Assembly (NCBI GenBank): GCA_958450365.1
Contig: CAUEEP010000732.1
Span: 868,001 to 932,000, forward strand
Source: Mesorhabditis belari
Taxonomy: Eukaryota > Nematoda > Chromadorea > Rhabditida > Rhabditidae
Reading direction: 5' to 3'
Length of the DNA stretch: 64,000 bases
This document shows, one piece after another, positions 23,080 to 46,278 of the stretch. The notes below the pieces were generated by a model. The model was given only the letters and a program-made list of their open reading frames with translations, searched no databases and was not told the DNA's origin. Position numbers and translations under genes: made by a program. Positions within the stretch are counted from its first letter, which is position 1; every line of letters begins with the position of its first letter.

Positions 23080-33557
<10,478 letters not shown>

Positions 33558-34448
33558 CAAAATTGGTTAGAAAATACAAGTTGGTTAAATTTGGTACCAT
33601 AGGCTGCAAAAAATTACAATTGTACCGGAAAGATTTTCTATTTGAGCTAGTTTTCAACAGTAAGCTATGCTAAGTATGCTATGTTAACATTTTAATAACT
33701 TAACAGCTTTCAAAGTCTTAAGAAACCTCAATGTTTTATGACATTCTCACACATACACCAAGATTTACAGTAGCAACAAGCGACAAAAAAGTGTCAACAA
33801 AAGGTGGGTTCATAAAAGTGTGTGAATCTGTTTGCACAGGTGTTAGTGGGGGGAGACAAGGTTGACCACCGAAGGAAGACTCAGAGAAAGCAATGTATCG
33901 ACAAAGGGGGCGGGTCAGCTACACAAGACTCCTCAATGCACCCTGTCCGGGGGTTGGGTCAATTTTTGTGCGCGGGTGACGCATTGGACATAAGAAAGGA
34001 ACGGTTCAATGATAAATTGTGTTGATTTTCACCCCGACGATTTCTCTTACAAAACAATCGTAATTTCTCAACTTTTTGGATTCTATGACAAAAAGTTTTT
34101 AAGGTTTGCTTGTGAAAGCTCTAGCTTTGCAAAGATTCAATCATTCATTTCTAACAAAACGGCTAATAACATTGATTTTGATTCCGGTTTTGTTTTGTTT
34201 AGCGCACTTTCATTAAAAACTCAAATGACTCATCATTTTGTATCGGCCTGAAGCTTTTCAAAAACAGAATATATATTTGTATTTGTATAAACAGAATATA
34301 CAAAATATTTGTCCTATTCTTATAGTTTAATTTTATCGAAGGTAACGAGTTTTCTTGACTTATTATCGTTTTTTTTTGTTTTTCTTTGTTTTTCTTTGTT
34401 TTGCGACGTTTTTCAAGGCATATCTAATTTTTTGATTCAGATAAATCG
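33558..34448. promoter_or_regulatory. divergent intergenic region, unc-33 and tsg-101
   Basis: An 890-bp gap between outward-facing genes, so probably both promoters. A G-rich stretch with GGGGGCGGGTC lies near 33905. It ends in TTTTTTGATTCAG, a splice acceptor 8 bases before the tsg-101 ATG, probably a trans-splice site. Confidence 0.45.
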
Positions 34449-36312
34449 ATGTCGGCACACCAGGTGGAACAAATACTAAAAAATACCGGCGCCAAGTAAA
34501 GATTTTGCAAAGTTTATAATATTATTCATTGGATACATGTCAATGAAGTGACTTTTGATAATATTCTAAATAGAACTTTAAAAAGCTGAAATACTATTGC
34601 CTCAAAACATCTTAACATATTCAATTTTCTTAATTTAGGTACATCGACTCGGCAAAGAAGGATATAATGGGTGCCTTGGGAGAATTTCGGGATTTGGCGC
34701 CCGAAATGGAGAATTTCATGTTTCCCGATGGAAAACGACGACAAGCATTGAAACTAAAAGGAACCATTCCTGTACATTATAAAGTGAGTTATTTTAAGGA
34801 GACATTTTTGGGAACATTATTAACACTTTCTATTTATGTCTGGTTTAGGGTAGCGTCTATAACATCCCGGTGTCAGTGTATTTGTGGGAGACTCATCCCT
34901 ACTACGCGCCTGTTTGTTTTGTGAATCCAACGAATAGCATGGTAATAGATTTAAAGTAGCTTTAATTCAATTTATGTTTAGGTTATTCGCGAGAGTGAGA
35001 ACGTCAATAAACAAGGACGTGTATTTCTCCCTTATCTGAAAGAGTGGCGCTTTCCGGGATACGATTTGAATGGATTGATACAAGTGAGTTTTAATTCATT
35101 TTACTAGGAATGTTCTGGTTTAGGTGATGGCCATGGTATTCCAAGAGAAGTGTCCTGTTTTTGCAAAGCCAGCTGGTCCTACATCACAGCCAAGTTCTGC
35201 TCCACAAACGCCACAGCCGACCTCTACACCGTATCCAAATGCAACAACAATACCATATCCAACGGTAAGGAAGTTGAGAAGGATTTTTTATTCTGGTTTA
35301 CTGTTTATATTTTTGCATTTTAGACAGCGTCTGGTGGAATGCCTCCTTACCCAATGACGTCAACTTCAACACCATATCCACAAGGTGGAATTCAATATCC
35401 AGCTTATCCTGGGTACCCCGGTTATCCCAATTATCAGAATTACAACAACGCTCCGAGTAAGATCAAAATTTTGAATTTAACAACATTGAAGTTTAGCTAA
35501 TAATCGAACTCCACCGCCCGTGCCTCCCCCACCTTCTTCAATCCCGAGCTCAATAGGAAACGATCACATCAAAAATTCGTTGATTACCGCTCTACAGGAC
35601 AAATTTAGAAACAAGCTACGGGATCGTCTAGGTTGGGAAAGATTTTGGAGATTATTCTAATTGTTCATTTTAGGTACTTCACAAGCTGAGTTGGCCTCGA
35701 TTCGTGAAACACAAAGTGATCTACAAAAGGGTCAAGCGAAACTGAAGGCAATTGGCGAAGAACTCGAGAAGCAACAAACACAATTGGATCAGTTCATCTT
35801 TGCTTACCATGTTTGTAATACGTTTAACTAATTTGTACTCAAGATGTGTATAGGAAAAGAAGACCGAGTTGGAAAAAGCGCTACATGAGATGGGAGCTTC
35901 GAATGAAGGACCTCCCGTCGATGAAGCTATTGGTAAGATTTACTTTAAAGCTTTTAAAATTTTATAGATATTTATCAATATATCAAATATTTCATTTCGT
36001 AGATAACTGTTTTCTTTTAGAAGCTGCCACTCCTTTGCACCGTCAATTGTTGGAACATTATGCTGCGGATCTTGCTTGTGATGACGCCGTCTATTCTCTA
36101 GGTTTATTTTGCATTGTATTTTTTTTACTTTTACATTTTAGGAAAAGCTTTGCAACATCAGAAACTCTCTACTTCAGATTACATTAAACAGGTATCGAAA
36201 AATTTCAACGCTCGAGTTCATTTTGTTTTAGGTTCGCAATGTTTATCGGCGTCAGTTCATTCATCGGGCTACCATGCAGAAATGTAGAAAGACAGCTGGC
36301 CTCTCAATTTAA
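34449..36312 (+). CDS. tsg-101: TSG101 homologue, ESCRT-I subunit
   Basis: An ESCRT-I component that sorts ubiquitinated cargo into multivesicular bodies. About twelve exons. Exon 1 is MSAHQVEQILKNTGAK. The UEV domain continues YIDSAKKDIM, PDGKRRQALKLKGTIPVHYK, GSVYNIPVSVYLWETHPYYA and LPYLKEWRFPGYDLNGLIQ; it has no catalytic Cys, as expected for an inactive E2 variant. A Pro/Tyr/Asn-rich linker holds PPPVPPPPSSIP. A coiled coil (RETQSDLQKGQAKLKAIGEE) precedes the C-terminal steadiness box, DAVYSLGKALQHQKLSTSDY to FIHRATMQKC. Stop at 36312. AATAAA near 36893 is followed about 110 bases later by the acceptor before ced-10, which suggests an operon. Confidence 0.9.
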
Positions 36313-37060
36313 CGAAGTAAGTTTATCACAGATTTTTCAAAATGTTAATTTATCAACTCTAATCTTTTTTCTCATTTAAAATCGATAGTTTTTGGTGCTA
36401 AAATTTGCTTTTTGTCAATGTGCATTTGTCTCTAGAAACGCCTCTTGTTGGTTGATTGACTCATTGATTTGAAATGATCACACTTTGCATCAAAAAGAAC
36501 ATGAACATGTTTTTACTTCATTGTTCATCAGAAAAACGCCAATTTTTACTTTTCAAATTTTGAGTAGCAACTAGTTCCATCAATTTTCCAATTGCCAAAT
36601 TTTGCCAAAAGTACATTTTTAGGTTTGCTCAAATCGATTACCAGGACATACAACCAGCCAACTAGTGGATCAATATTTCTTCTCGGTGCACGATTTTTCC
36701 CATTTCTTTTGTTAGTTTTTCTTGCCTTATTGAATTGTTGTGAATACTTTTGCGCACTTATTCCAATTTTTATTTTGTATTTGGAATGAATCCCAGCTGC
36801 GCTGAAAAGTTATTTTCTGTGATTTTTAGAGCGACGAACTTTACTTTCCAAACCTTTTAATTAAGTTATGCTTTTCCAGATGTTCATAGTCAATAAATAA
36901 TTTATTTATTGGGTTTAAATGTCTTATGCAGTTTTTATCTGCTTTACTTGTATCTTGAAATATAGATTTGCATTGGTGATTATTGTTATTGTGCTGATTG
37001 TTTGATTTAGGTATCTACACTTCTCCCTGTTGCTTGTGAAGGTAGCAAGGGTAGAGAACA
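36313..37060 (+). promoter_or_regulatory. tsg-101 3' region and likely ced-10 trans-splice site
   Basis: AATAAATAA at about 36891-36900 marks the tsg-101 3' end. TTGATTTAG ends near 37010, about 50 bases before the ced-10 ATG. No other coding sequence is seen. Confidence 0.45.
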
Positions 37061-38104
<1,044 letters not shown>

Positions 38105-38784
38105 ACGCTGCCCCTGCCATCTCATTGAAATTAGAGTAACTTATAATTTCTAACTTATCAACGCATTTCTAGAATTTATTTTCAAATTTCCAATGGATCC
38201 TTGTCTTTTTCACGTTTTAGACTTTTGCACGGCTTTTTCTTTTCTGTGGTAAAAGCACATTTTGCTTACGAAAATCCTCTGCTGCTCAGTTCTTTGCTGA
38301 ATTGATGATTTTTTTTCATTTGGTCCTACCACATACACACATATTATTCAGCCTCGTTTGTGATTTCTTTAAAAACTTAATGCTTTTAGTTGTCCCGGCT
38401 AAAAATTTATTTATTCGTCCCCAAGTTTTGAGCCTGTGCATTATTTGTAAGCCAAATTTTGAATGGAACAGCTTTTCATAGCTTGAGAATGGTTGTCATC
38501 GATTTGAAACATAGCAATTGACAACAATTTTTGAGTTATTCTGTGATTGTTATTTCTAAGATTGACGTCGTATTTACCTTTATCGCTCAAGTTGTTTTGT
38601 TCTGAAATTTCTAGTAACTTTTCTTAAGTTCTGATTTTGCCCTATGAAAAAATGCCTTGAACTTTTTGGAGATGTGAATAAAGATTTCCTACTTTGAAAT
38701 TTTGTGAATTTTTGTGAAAAGACAAACACGCATTACATGGATTGGCTAGGAGAAACAAGGCAATGATTTTAGGGGTCACAGTTT

Positions 38785-40162
38785 ATGCAGTCGATAAAGT
38801 GCTCGATTATTGGCGATTCAGGAATTGGTAAGGTTTTTTGAAGGTTAAAATTTAACAATTTTATTTTGTTAGTTAGTGCATCGCAAATTATCAGTACTTC
38901 AAAGTTATTTTTCATGGTTTCAACAAAACAAGTCTAATTGTAAGACGTGCACAGCCAAGGTGCTGCATTTTTTTTTGGATATCCGCTCTGTCCGAATCTT
39001 TCACAGAGAGAAGGTCGCAAAAGAAAAAATCTAAACAAGGATTGCATCAGCCACTGTTCCCCCTTTTCCTTCAAGACCCCCATTTCTTCTCGAGCAAACA
39101 GCGGGGGTATAGCTCAGTGGCAGAGCATTCGGCTGCAGTCCGAGAGGTCCATGGTTCAACTCCGTGTGCCCCCTAGTCTTTTTGCTTTTTTGAACATCTT
39201 TCTTAGATTTTAAGGCTTTAATTTGAGGAAACAGCAATATATCGTAATAAATTTAACAAAAAACATTCGTTCGTTAGGTAAAACTTCTCTTCTCATAGCG
39301 TACACGGCAAAAGCCATTCCTGGAGAGCGTTACACACCAACGGTAACTTTTAAATAGCTGACTATTTTGGATTTGCGTCATACTTTATTAAAAAACTTTA
39401 GATTTTCGATCACTACTCTGCAAATGTAATGTTCAATGAACGTTCTGTGAGCCTTGGAATTTGGGAGACAATTGGACGAACTAAAACCACCAATCCGGTA
39501 AGATATAAATTGAGTTTGGCTCAAAGTTTTAAAATTTTAGTTCGAGGAGGAGGAGGAATTCGAGCCATTTTGTTCCCTAAATAATGACGTGGTTCTCATC
39601 TGCTTTTCGGTGGTCGACCCATCTTCATTTGAAAATGTCCGAACCAAATGGTATTGTTTTTCTTTAATTTTATTCAAGCGTTGCTTTATTATATTAATAT
39701 TTCATTATCTTTATGCCACAATTTTCTTTAGGTCGCCAGAAGTCTCTCAACATTGCCCAGATGCACCGGTTATCCTTGTCGGTCTCAAGTCTGATCTCAG
39801 GTATTTTGTCTTTTATAACCTGAAAAAATTTATCTAGAAACGATGATAAAACGCTAAAAGATTTGATGGATCGTCGCTTGTCACCCATTTCGGAACGACA
39901 AGGAGAGGCTAGCAATTTCAATTTTCTTTGCAACAGTTTTTCTTTTAGTTAATGGCTAAAGAAATCAACGCTGTAAAATATATAGAATGCTCTTCACAGG
40001 CTCGAAACGGAATAAAACAGGTAAAGGGTTATTTTTATGCTGTTAAACTGTTTTATTTTGTTAATTTAGGTTTTCGATGAAGTCATTCGGTCAGCTAATC
40101 GCTCCAATAGCTTACCAAAGAAACCGGGAAAAGTCTTAACGCATCATTGTTGTCCGATGTGA
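38785..40162 (+). CDS. divergent Rac-like GTPase paralogue, predicted GTPase-defective
   Basis: A tandem duplicate of ced-10, with introns at the same codons (within the P-loop, after the PT of the effector loop, and before the C-terminal exon). Starts [17 protein letters not shown]. The effector loop is conserved ([10 protein letters not shown]). The P-loop has Ser where Rac has Gly12. [13 protein letters not shown] is replaced by [20 protein letters not shown], so Asp57, Ala59 and catalytic Gln61 become Glu, Ile and Arg. TKAD becomes LKSD, and SAL becomes SSQ. The C-terminus ends THHCCPM, a possible CAAX box with Met. A protein locked in one state or with altered nucleotide binding is expected. 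One intron appears to use a GC donor (after QGE, 39903). A tRNA-Cys lies in intron 1. Confidence 0.85.
39103..39174 (+). tRNA. tRNA-Cys (GCA), nested in an intron
   Basis: 72 nt fold as a full cloverleaf. The acceptor GGGGGTA pairs with TGCCCCC (one T-G wobble). The D arm lies in AGCTCAGTGGCAGAGC. Anticodon stem TCGG/CCGA encloses CTGCAGT, giving anticodon GCA. The T arm encloses TTCAACT, with discriminator T. No variable-arm expansion and no intron. A T-run that could end Pol III transcription follows at 39179. It sits on the same strand, within intron 1 of the Rac paralogue. Confidence 0.93.
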
Positions 40163-43100
40163 TTCTTACATTTTTCGGATTGATTGACTTGTTTTATTTT
40201 GAATTTTGTCTCATGTAGTTGTTTGTCACTTTTCAGTAAAATCAATTCACGGTCGTAATTTTGATTTTCGTTCCATTTTTGTATAAGTCTATTTGCAAAA
40301 GAAAGCTAAACCGGTTTTCAACAAGTTTATGTTTTTGTGTTTTGTTAAAGCCATAAAAAGGTTATTTTTCTTGTGAGGGAGAGATTTATCTTTTGTCTTG
40401 CGGGATTTTTTTTGGATCCCGTGGGAATCTCGCCGTCGAGAGCAAGAGGTCGTGAGATCGATTCCAGCCATTTTGACCCACCTCTTCAAAGAATAGCGCT
40501 TTTTTTATCTTCACCTAATGTAAGGGAAGTTTTACGTTTGGTTGGGTTGACTATCGTAACACCTGTAACCCTTTCCTACAGTAATCCTGATTTAGCTACA
40601 ATTATTACGGTATTATACGTCTAAAGGGTTAGTGTGCAAATACATATAAATACATTCAGTAAAGCTGAGGCAAATGTGAATTGAAGCCATCTACACCTAT
40701 ATGTTTACTGGGTAAACCTTTTTGGTTTCAAAGATTCATCAGCTGATATCTTATTCACCTTGAATCTTCTCCTATTCCATACACTCTCAATCTTCTCATC
40801 AAATACTGGATTTTTCTATGAGCTTCCCCCAAATCTTCAACCTTTCATAGATTTTCGTTTCTCATTGAGTTCGTTCATTTTTTTTTGTCAATCAATACCT
40901 TCCCACGCCTATTTCGAAAGAGATGATTAAAGAGGGAGAAGAGTCGGATTTATTTTTGAAAACCGAAACTTTTCCTTTTAGAAAAAAGAAAAGTGGTATT
41001 TGAGGAGGGGTTCAATTAGGATTGACACGAGATAGGTTTGGGGTGAAAAAGGGGGAAATTTGATGCATTGGGAAATTCTTCGCGAGTTCGCCTTTATTCA
41101 ACCGATTCTGGTTTAACGCAAATTTCCATCTGGACTTTAATTTGCATAGTTGCTTATTACTGTTGTCGCCTTTGGATTCACTTTCATTTGTTACTCGATT
41201 GCTTGTGCTGTAAGCCTCGAGTCAAATTACATATCTAATAATTGTAGCTTCTTATGAGTATTGATTTGTTTGTCTGTTGGTTACCGCACTCCTCGTCTGT
41301 CTGTCTGTCTGTCTTTTCTCGGGTTACGGTGTGTGTAGTTGTGCAGCAAGCAACTTAAATTCATTTAAATTTTTTAAAATTTTCAATTCTTACTTCTTTC
41401 ATTGCTTGTTCCATTCAAAAACAATTTATCATTTGTTTAACTTATTTGTGCAAGAAATGGTCCCATCCCCATTTCCCCATTCTCCAATTCGATTCCTTGT
41501 CGTCGTTTCTTCCCTATTCCACTTTTTCACTTTTCGTGGGTCTTCCCCCTTTTTTGTCGGCATGAGCAATGACATCCATTGTCCTTTTTTCGAAGAAAGA
41601 AAAGATCTCCAAGTTTTCTTCCCAACACAAAATCTTTTTTTTCGACCGTCCACGAATACTCTCAACATTGATGCCTTTCTTCAGCTTTGGCTTTGAGTTC
41701 AACACTTTTTTCTGCACTTCGCACTAACTACATTTTTGAGGGATTCCTTTGAACCAAAACTTTTCGAGGTTGACCAACTAGGAGCCAGATCAGACCCAGG
41801 ACTAAATCTAGTTTGATCTGGCTTACAGTTCTCGGGTCCAGTTCTGAGGTACACTTCATTCAAGACTTGCATATGTTTTTGAAAGGTTTAAGCCATTGAA
41901 ATATTGTTTTATATTAATTTTATGTGTGCAATTCTCAAAGTTATCGTATTCTTTAAAATCGAGAACGATTGACCTTTACAGTTTGAAATGGGAAATGCAA
42001 AGGTTGGCAAGGAAGATTCAGCTTTGCTGCGGGGTATGAAGTATCTAAGCCAATGATTTCAAGAAACTCTTTCCCAACTCACCTCAATTTCCTCATGAAG
42101 AAGTTCCAAAATCACGGGAGGGGAATCGTGAGATTTTTTGAGCGAACAAAAGAAAAAAAAGGGGAAGACGCGCGTCTCGAGGGGGAAATCCATTTATCGG
42201 ACTCCTCTCTTTCGACTTTTCAAATCGGGGAGAAGATTTTGGCTTTTGCGGCCCTCAAAAAAAAAAAGAATTTCACCTTACCACCTTCGTTTGAGAATTG
42301 GACGGGAAAGAAGGATTTTCATTCAGTGAAGCTAGATTTAAAGGGTTGGCTGGGATTTGGGTACATTTGATGCACAGCAAGGCTTCTCCTCAAGCGCAAG
42401 GCACAGTCATGGCATGATCTAAAAATTTGGTCCTAAATCAGCCTTGGTGTACAAATTTATTGGCTAAATTTCTTAAATCAAACTTAAAAACCCGGAAACT
42501 GTTTTTTGGGCCATTGCAAGTCTGCTTGAACTTTTCATATTTTGGATATTGTAATATAAAAATACTTTTAATATCATTCTTGGATCAGTTTGTGGTCAAC
42601 AAGTAAAACCAGAGTACAGGTTGGCAACTTTCCAACGCTAAATTCTAAAATACACCTAAGCTACCGTACTCGAGACAGCGTCTCCCTTTCCCCCTTTAAA
42701 ATTCATTCTTTTAAAGAATCGTTGGCCGCTCCGGCGCTTCGCCGTGTATTTTGCTCGCGTATTTTCCCCTTTCTCTATTCCCTCATAAAATTCTGTTTAT
42801 TGTTAAAATTTCCCTCATCCTTTTGTTGCTTCAACCTCTCTTTTTCTGTTCTCTTTAATCCCTTGCTGTTAAATTTTTAGAGTTTCTGTACTTTTCTGTA
42901 CATTTCTGTACATTTTGTTGGTCTTCGAATCCGTGTCTTTCATACCACCAATGAAGTTATTAAAAATCGAACCTTTTTTTCCTATAAACATCAGTCAATC
43001 CAACCCAACCGCGAATCGTTTTTTATTATTTCTCTCGTTTTCGCAAATCATTTAGAATTAATGTTTCTGGATTAAAAGATTTACCAGTTTGGCTAAGGTT

Positions 43101-46100
43101 TCGATCCAGAATTTGGATGTTTGAAACCGTAACACGTTACTAACATTTGCTCTTTGTTTTAAAACTGAGTTTTTCACAACATTCTTACAATTTTCCAGAA
43201 TTTGAGCAGCTGATTGAGGCCAATTTATACAATTTTCTGTTGCTTCTTGGTTTTTTTTTACCTTTTTGCTAAATTTCAAGCATATTTTAGTGTCGACAAT
43301 GAATGCATCCATCGCACGCTTGTGACTCGATCTGTTGGACAAAAAGTGGGTTCAGTTTAACGAAAAATATTGGTCTGTTGGGCTTAATGTTCACTTGAAT
43401 TGAACGCATTTTTAAGTATTTTCCGTAAACCCTTTCCTTGTTTTACTCTATTCCACTCGGCTCACATTTTTCTCGTTTCGAATCACCGATTTCCATCATT
43501 TTCGGTCATTTTTTGAAAGAGCGTATAACTTGAATGGAGCTGGGTGGAAAAGGGGGAGGGGGTGACTGGGATTGGTCCAATTAAAGAAGTCAGCAAGGGA
43601 GGGGCAGACTTCTCTCAGTCCATTCTCAAAGTGAGATAAATCCTCGGAGCAATTCCATTTCAAACCAACCACACCACTTCCTAGTCTTTTTTTGAATGAA
43701 ATCGAAAATGAAATGTTTTTTACCCAAAGTTCTCACAATTAAGTCCGAATAGAGCTTTCTATGTCTATAGGAGGTTTTATTTCATTGAAATGTGATTAAC
43801 TAATTAAATCTAAAACAGATTCGAACTCAGCGGTGTAAGCTCTATTGGATCCATTTTATCTCATGCAATATCCTTGTATGAACCATTTTTTAATGAGTAT
43901 ATCTGGAAGAGACAGTTGTTTTCTAAAACGTGTTAACTTTCAAAAGCTATCATAATCTTGTGTGTGTCTGTCTGCAAACCCTCGACCTACGTCTAGTCTT
44001 ACTCTGTACCGAAAGGATACCGAAAGATACAAAAGTTGCAAGATTAGATAAAAAGCTATAGACAAGAGTACGATGGCTTCCGAAAAGTAGCACATTTTAG
44101 GAAACATAGCAAAAGTTTTGCAGTTAACTCAATTTTACTTAGGCTGTCCAGAAAGTCTTTTCGTTCCTTTTCATAATTCCATTGAAAAATAACAATCATT
44201 CACCAATTAACCTGAAGTTTTCTCTAAATAAAAAGTGTTTATTCTTCAATTTCCCATCTTTTGAAGTTAATTTCGGTTCACTTACAAGCAAATTCAAGAG
44301 TGAAAACCGTGTTTTTCGTGTGAAACTATAGAGACCTCTACGAAGAAATTGGCTGAATGAATTTTTCTGAAAATTTTCTCTATACCTAACTTTTTGTGTT
44401 CTATCTTTTATCTATTGACACGAAGATAGGTTTCCTTAGCTAAAGTGTCTAAACCGCATCATCGAGCCATCTTCCGAATTCGCGCTCCCAAAAAGAATCC
44501 AGGCATAAGACGTTTTCATATTATTTTACAGAAAAATAATTGGCCTTTATAATGAAATAAACCATAGTTCAATTGGTGCATTTGTTGGTTTTAAACGGAA
44601 GTACGAAAAAGAACGAAAAGTCTTTCTGGACGGGCAAATATATATTCCTCTTATTTCTCAATTCATTCATTCTCACTTTTAACTTCAAGATCCATTAGAT
44701 GATAGAGATTTCAGGTTTTCCTCATTTTGTTACTCTTTTTCATGGCGAGGGTTATTTCTGATCTTGTCAAGTGAATTGAATAATGGGAAAAAATAGGGGG
44801 AAATGGTTGAATGTTCGACTTGTCTCTTCGTTTTCCATAATTGCCACCTTCTTTCCCCTTCAAATCTTTTTCCTTTCCGACATCTTGACGACTTCTTTTC
44901 CCCTTTAAATAACCCGATATTCCCTTTCTTCTCAAATCACATACGGAAAATTTTCGTTCGTAAATTGATTTGCTTGAAAAATGTCTCGAAACAAACAAAT
45001 TTCCAAATTTTTAATTACATAATGCTTTAGAAGATTTATCAAAAGCTAATTGTAAGCCAAGTCAAGATTGATGGTCATCAACTCTCACTTGGCTTGACTT
45101 GTCTTTTTCAGCCAATCCTGGATCTGGGCTAAGTTCAAAAATCGGCAAACCCTCGACGCAACGTTTCTCTCAAATTTTCAGGAAAATTCGTTTTAACCGC
45201 TCAATCATTTTTCCCTTTTCTGTTCTTGAGAAATTCACTGACTCGAAATCCACTTTGTGTGCAATTTGCATATTTTGACTTTGCCTTCGCATCCTGGCTT
45301 CATTTGTGCCAACGATTTTTGGAGATTTTGATTTTTCGAACTTTTTTTTGAGGATGAACACGCAAGAAATGGAATCACGAATTGCATTTCAAAGGGAAAA
45401 AAGAGATACGTGGCGGATTTCAATCATCAAATATTCATTATTTAGTCGTTCACTCAAGGAAAAAAACATGCATTTGATGAATCTTTGCGAAAAAATACAG
45501 TTTTTTATTCAAATTCAAATTCCAATTGCTTTTAAAATCAATAAGATGCTTTTTTTCCTTCAGATTCCGTATTTACAATCGAAAGTGCATAAATATTGAA
45601 AAATAATCCATTTTAGACACAAAGAATTTTGTGAAAAGGATTGATTGCCAAAGAAATGACTTGAGAATTTCTCTAAAAAAGCTAAAATGCTTGCAAAATC
45701 AATCCCTTTCTCTCTGCATTTCGCCTCATGAATGACGTTCTCTAAATTTCTCCAAAAATCCTCTTTTCTATGACATCTCCTCTATGGTTGATCGTGAATT
45801 CTTTTGTTTTCCTTTTCTTCTTCATAGACAACTTCTTTTTCTTCCATTTCATTCCACCAATCCATTTCTTTCTCTTTTCCACCCACCCACTTTTGAATGC
45901 CTTCAGGAATTTTTCGGAATCACTTCCAAATTTGCCCTTTTCCCCCTAAGAGAAAGGAATCAGATGCTAAAAGGGAATTACAAAATTTAGAGATTTTAGC
46001 TTTTTGCTAACATTCAGAAGTTCCAGAGTATGGGTAGAGTCCAAAACGAAATCATCCAACTTCTAAAGAGCTTGTAGATCGTTTAGTTTTGCAACTAACT

Positions 46101-46278
46101 CTCTAATTTCGCTACTGAAGCTGAACTCAGGCTTTACAGTGTCCCATAGCCGATGAACTCATTCTTGATACTTCTAAACGCTTACCTTTTACTCCTCAGC
46201 TCCGCAAATCACTTTATTCCTTTAATTCCTCAATTTTCAGGTGATCATTCAAGCCTTGTCGAGATCTCGAAACAAAGA
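40163..46278. other. AT-rich intergenic region with a MITE, no confident gene
   Basis: Six kilobases between the Rac paralogue and cho-1. It contains a tRNA-like scrap near 40410-40490 (GAGATCGATTCCAGCC), a CTGT microsatellite at 41297-41313, a MITE at 44141-44635 and many low-complexity T/C-rich tracts. The minus frame at 43342-43058 (with CLKFSKKVKKNQEATENCIN) is the only one with protein-like composition; I could not place it in a family or find partner exons. Confidence 0.6.
44141..44635. mobile_element. MITE (CTGTCCAGAAAG family), best-preserved copy
   Basis: About 495 bp from AGGCTGTCCAGAAAGTCTTT to GAAAAGTCTTTCTGGACGG. The inverted ends extend to TTTTCGTTCCTTTTC/GAACGAAAA. Non-coding. 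It serves as the reference copy for 17877, 23410, 30364 and 56951. Confidence 0.75.

Noticed and set aside
40373..40500. tRNA-like GAGATCGATTCCAGCC
   Set aside because: Only a B-box-like piece; no A box at the right distance and no cloverleaf.
43058..43342. Minus frame of 94 codons with regular Cys residues
   Set aside because: Protein-like composition, but no family match, no ATG with context and no partner exons; left only as a remark in the intergenic entry.
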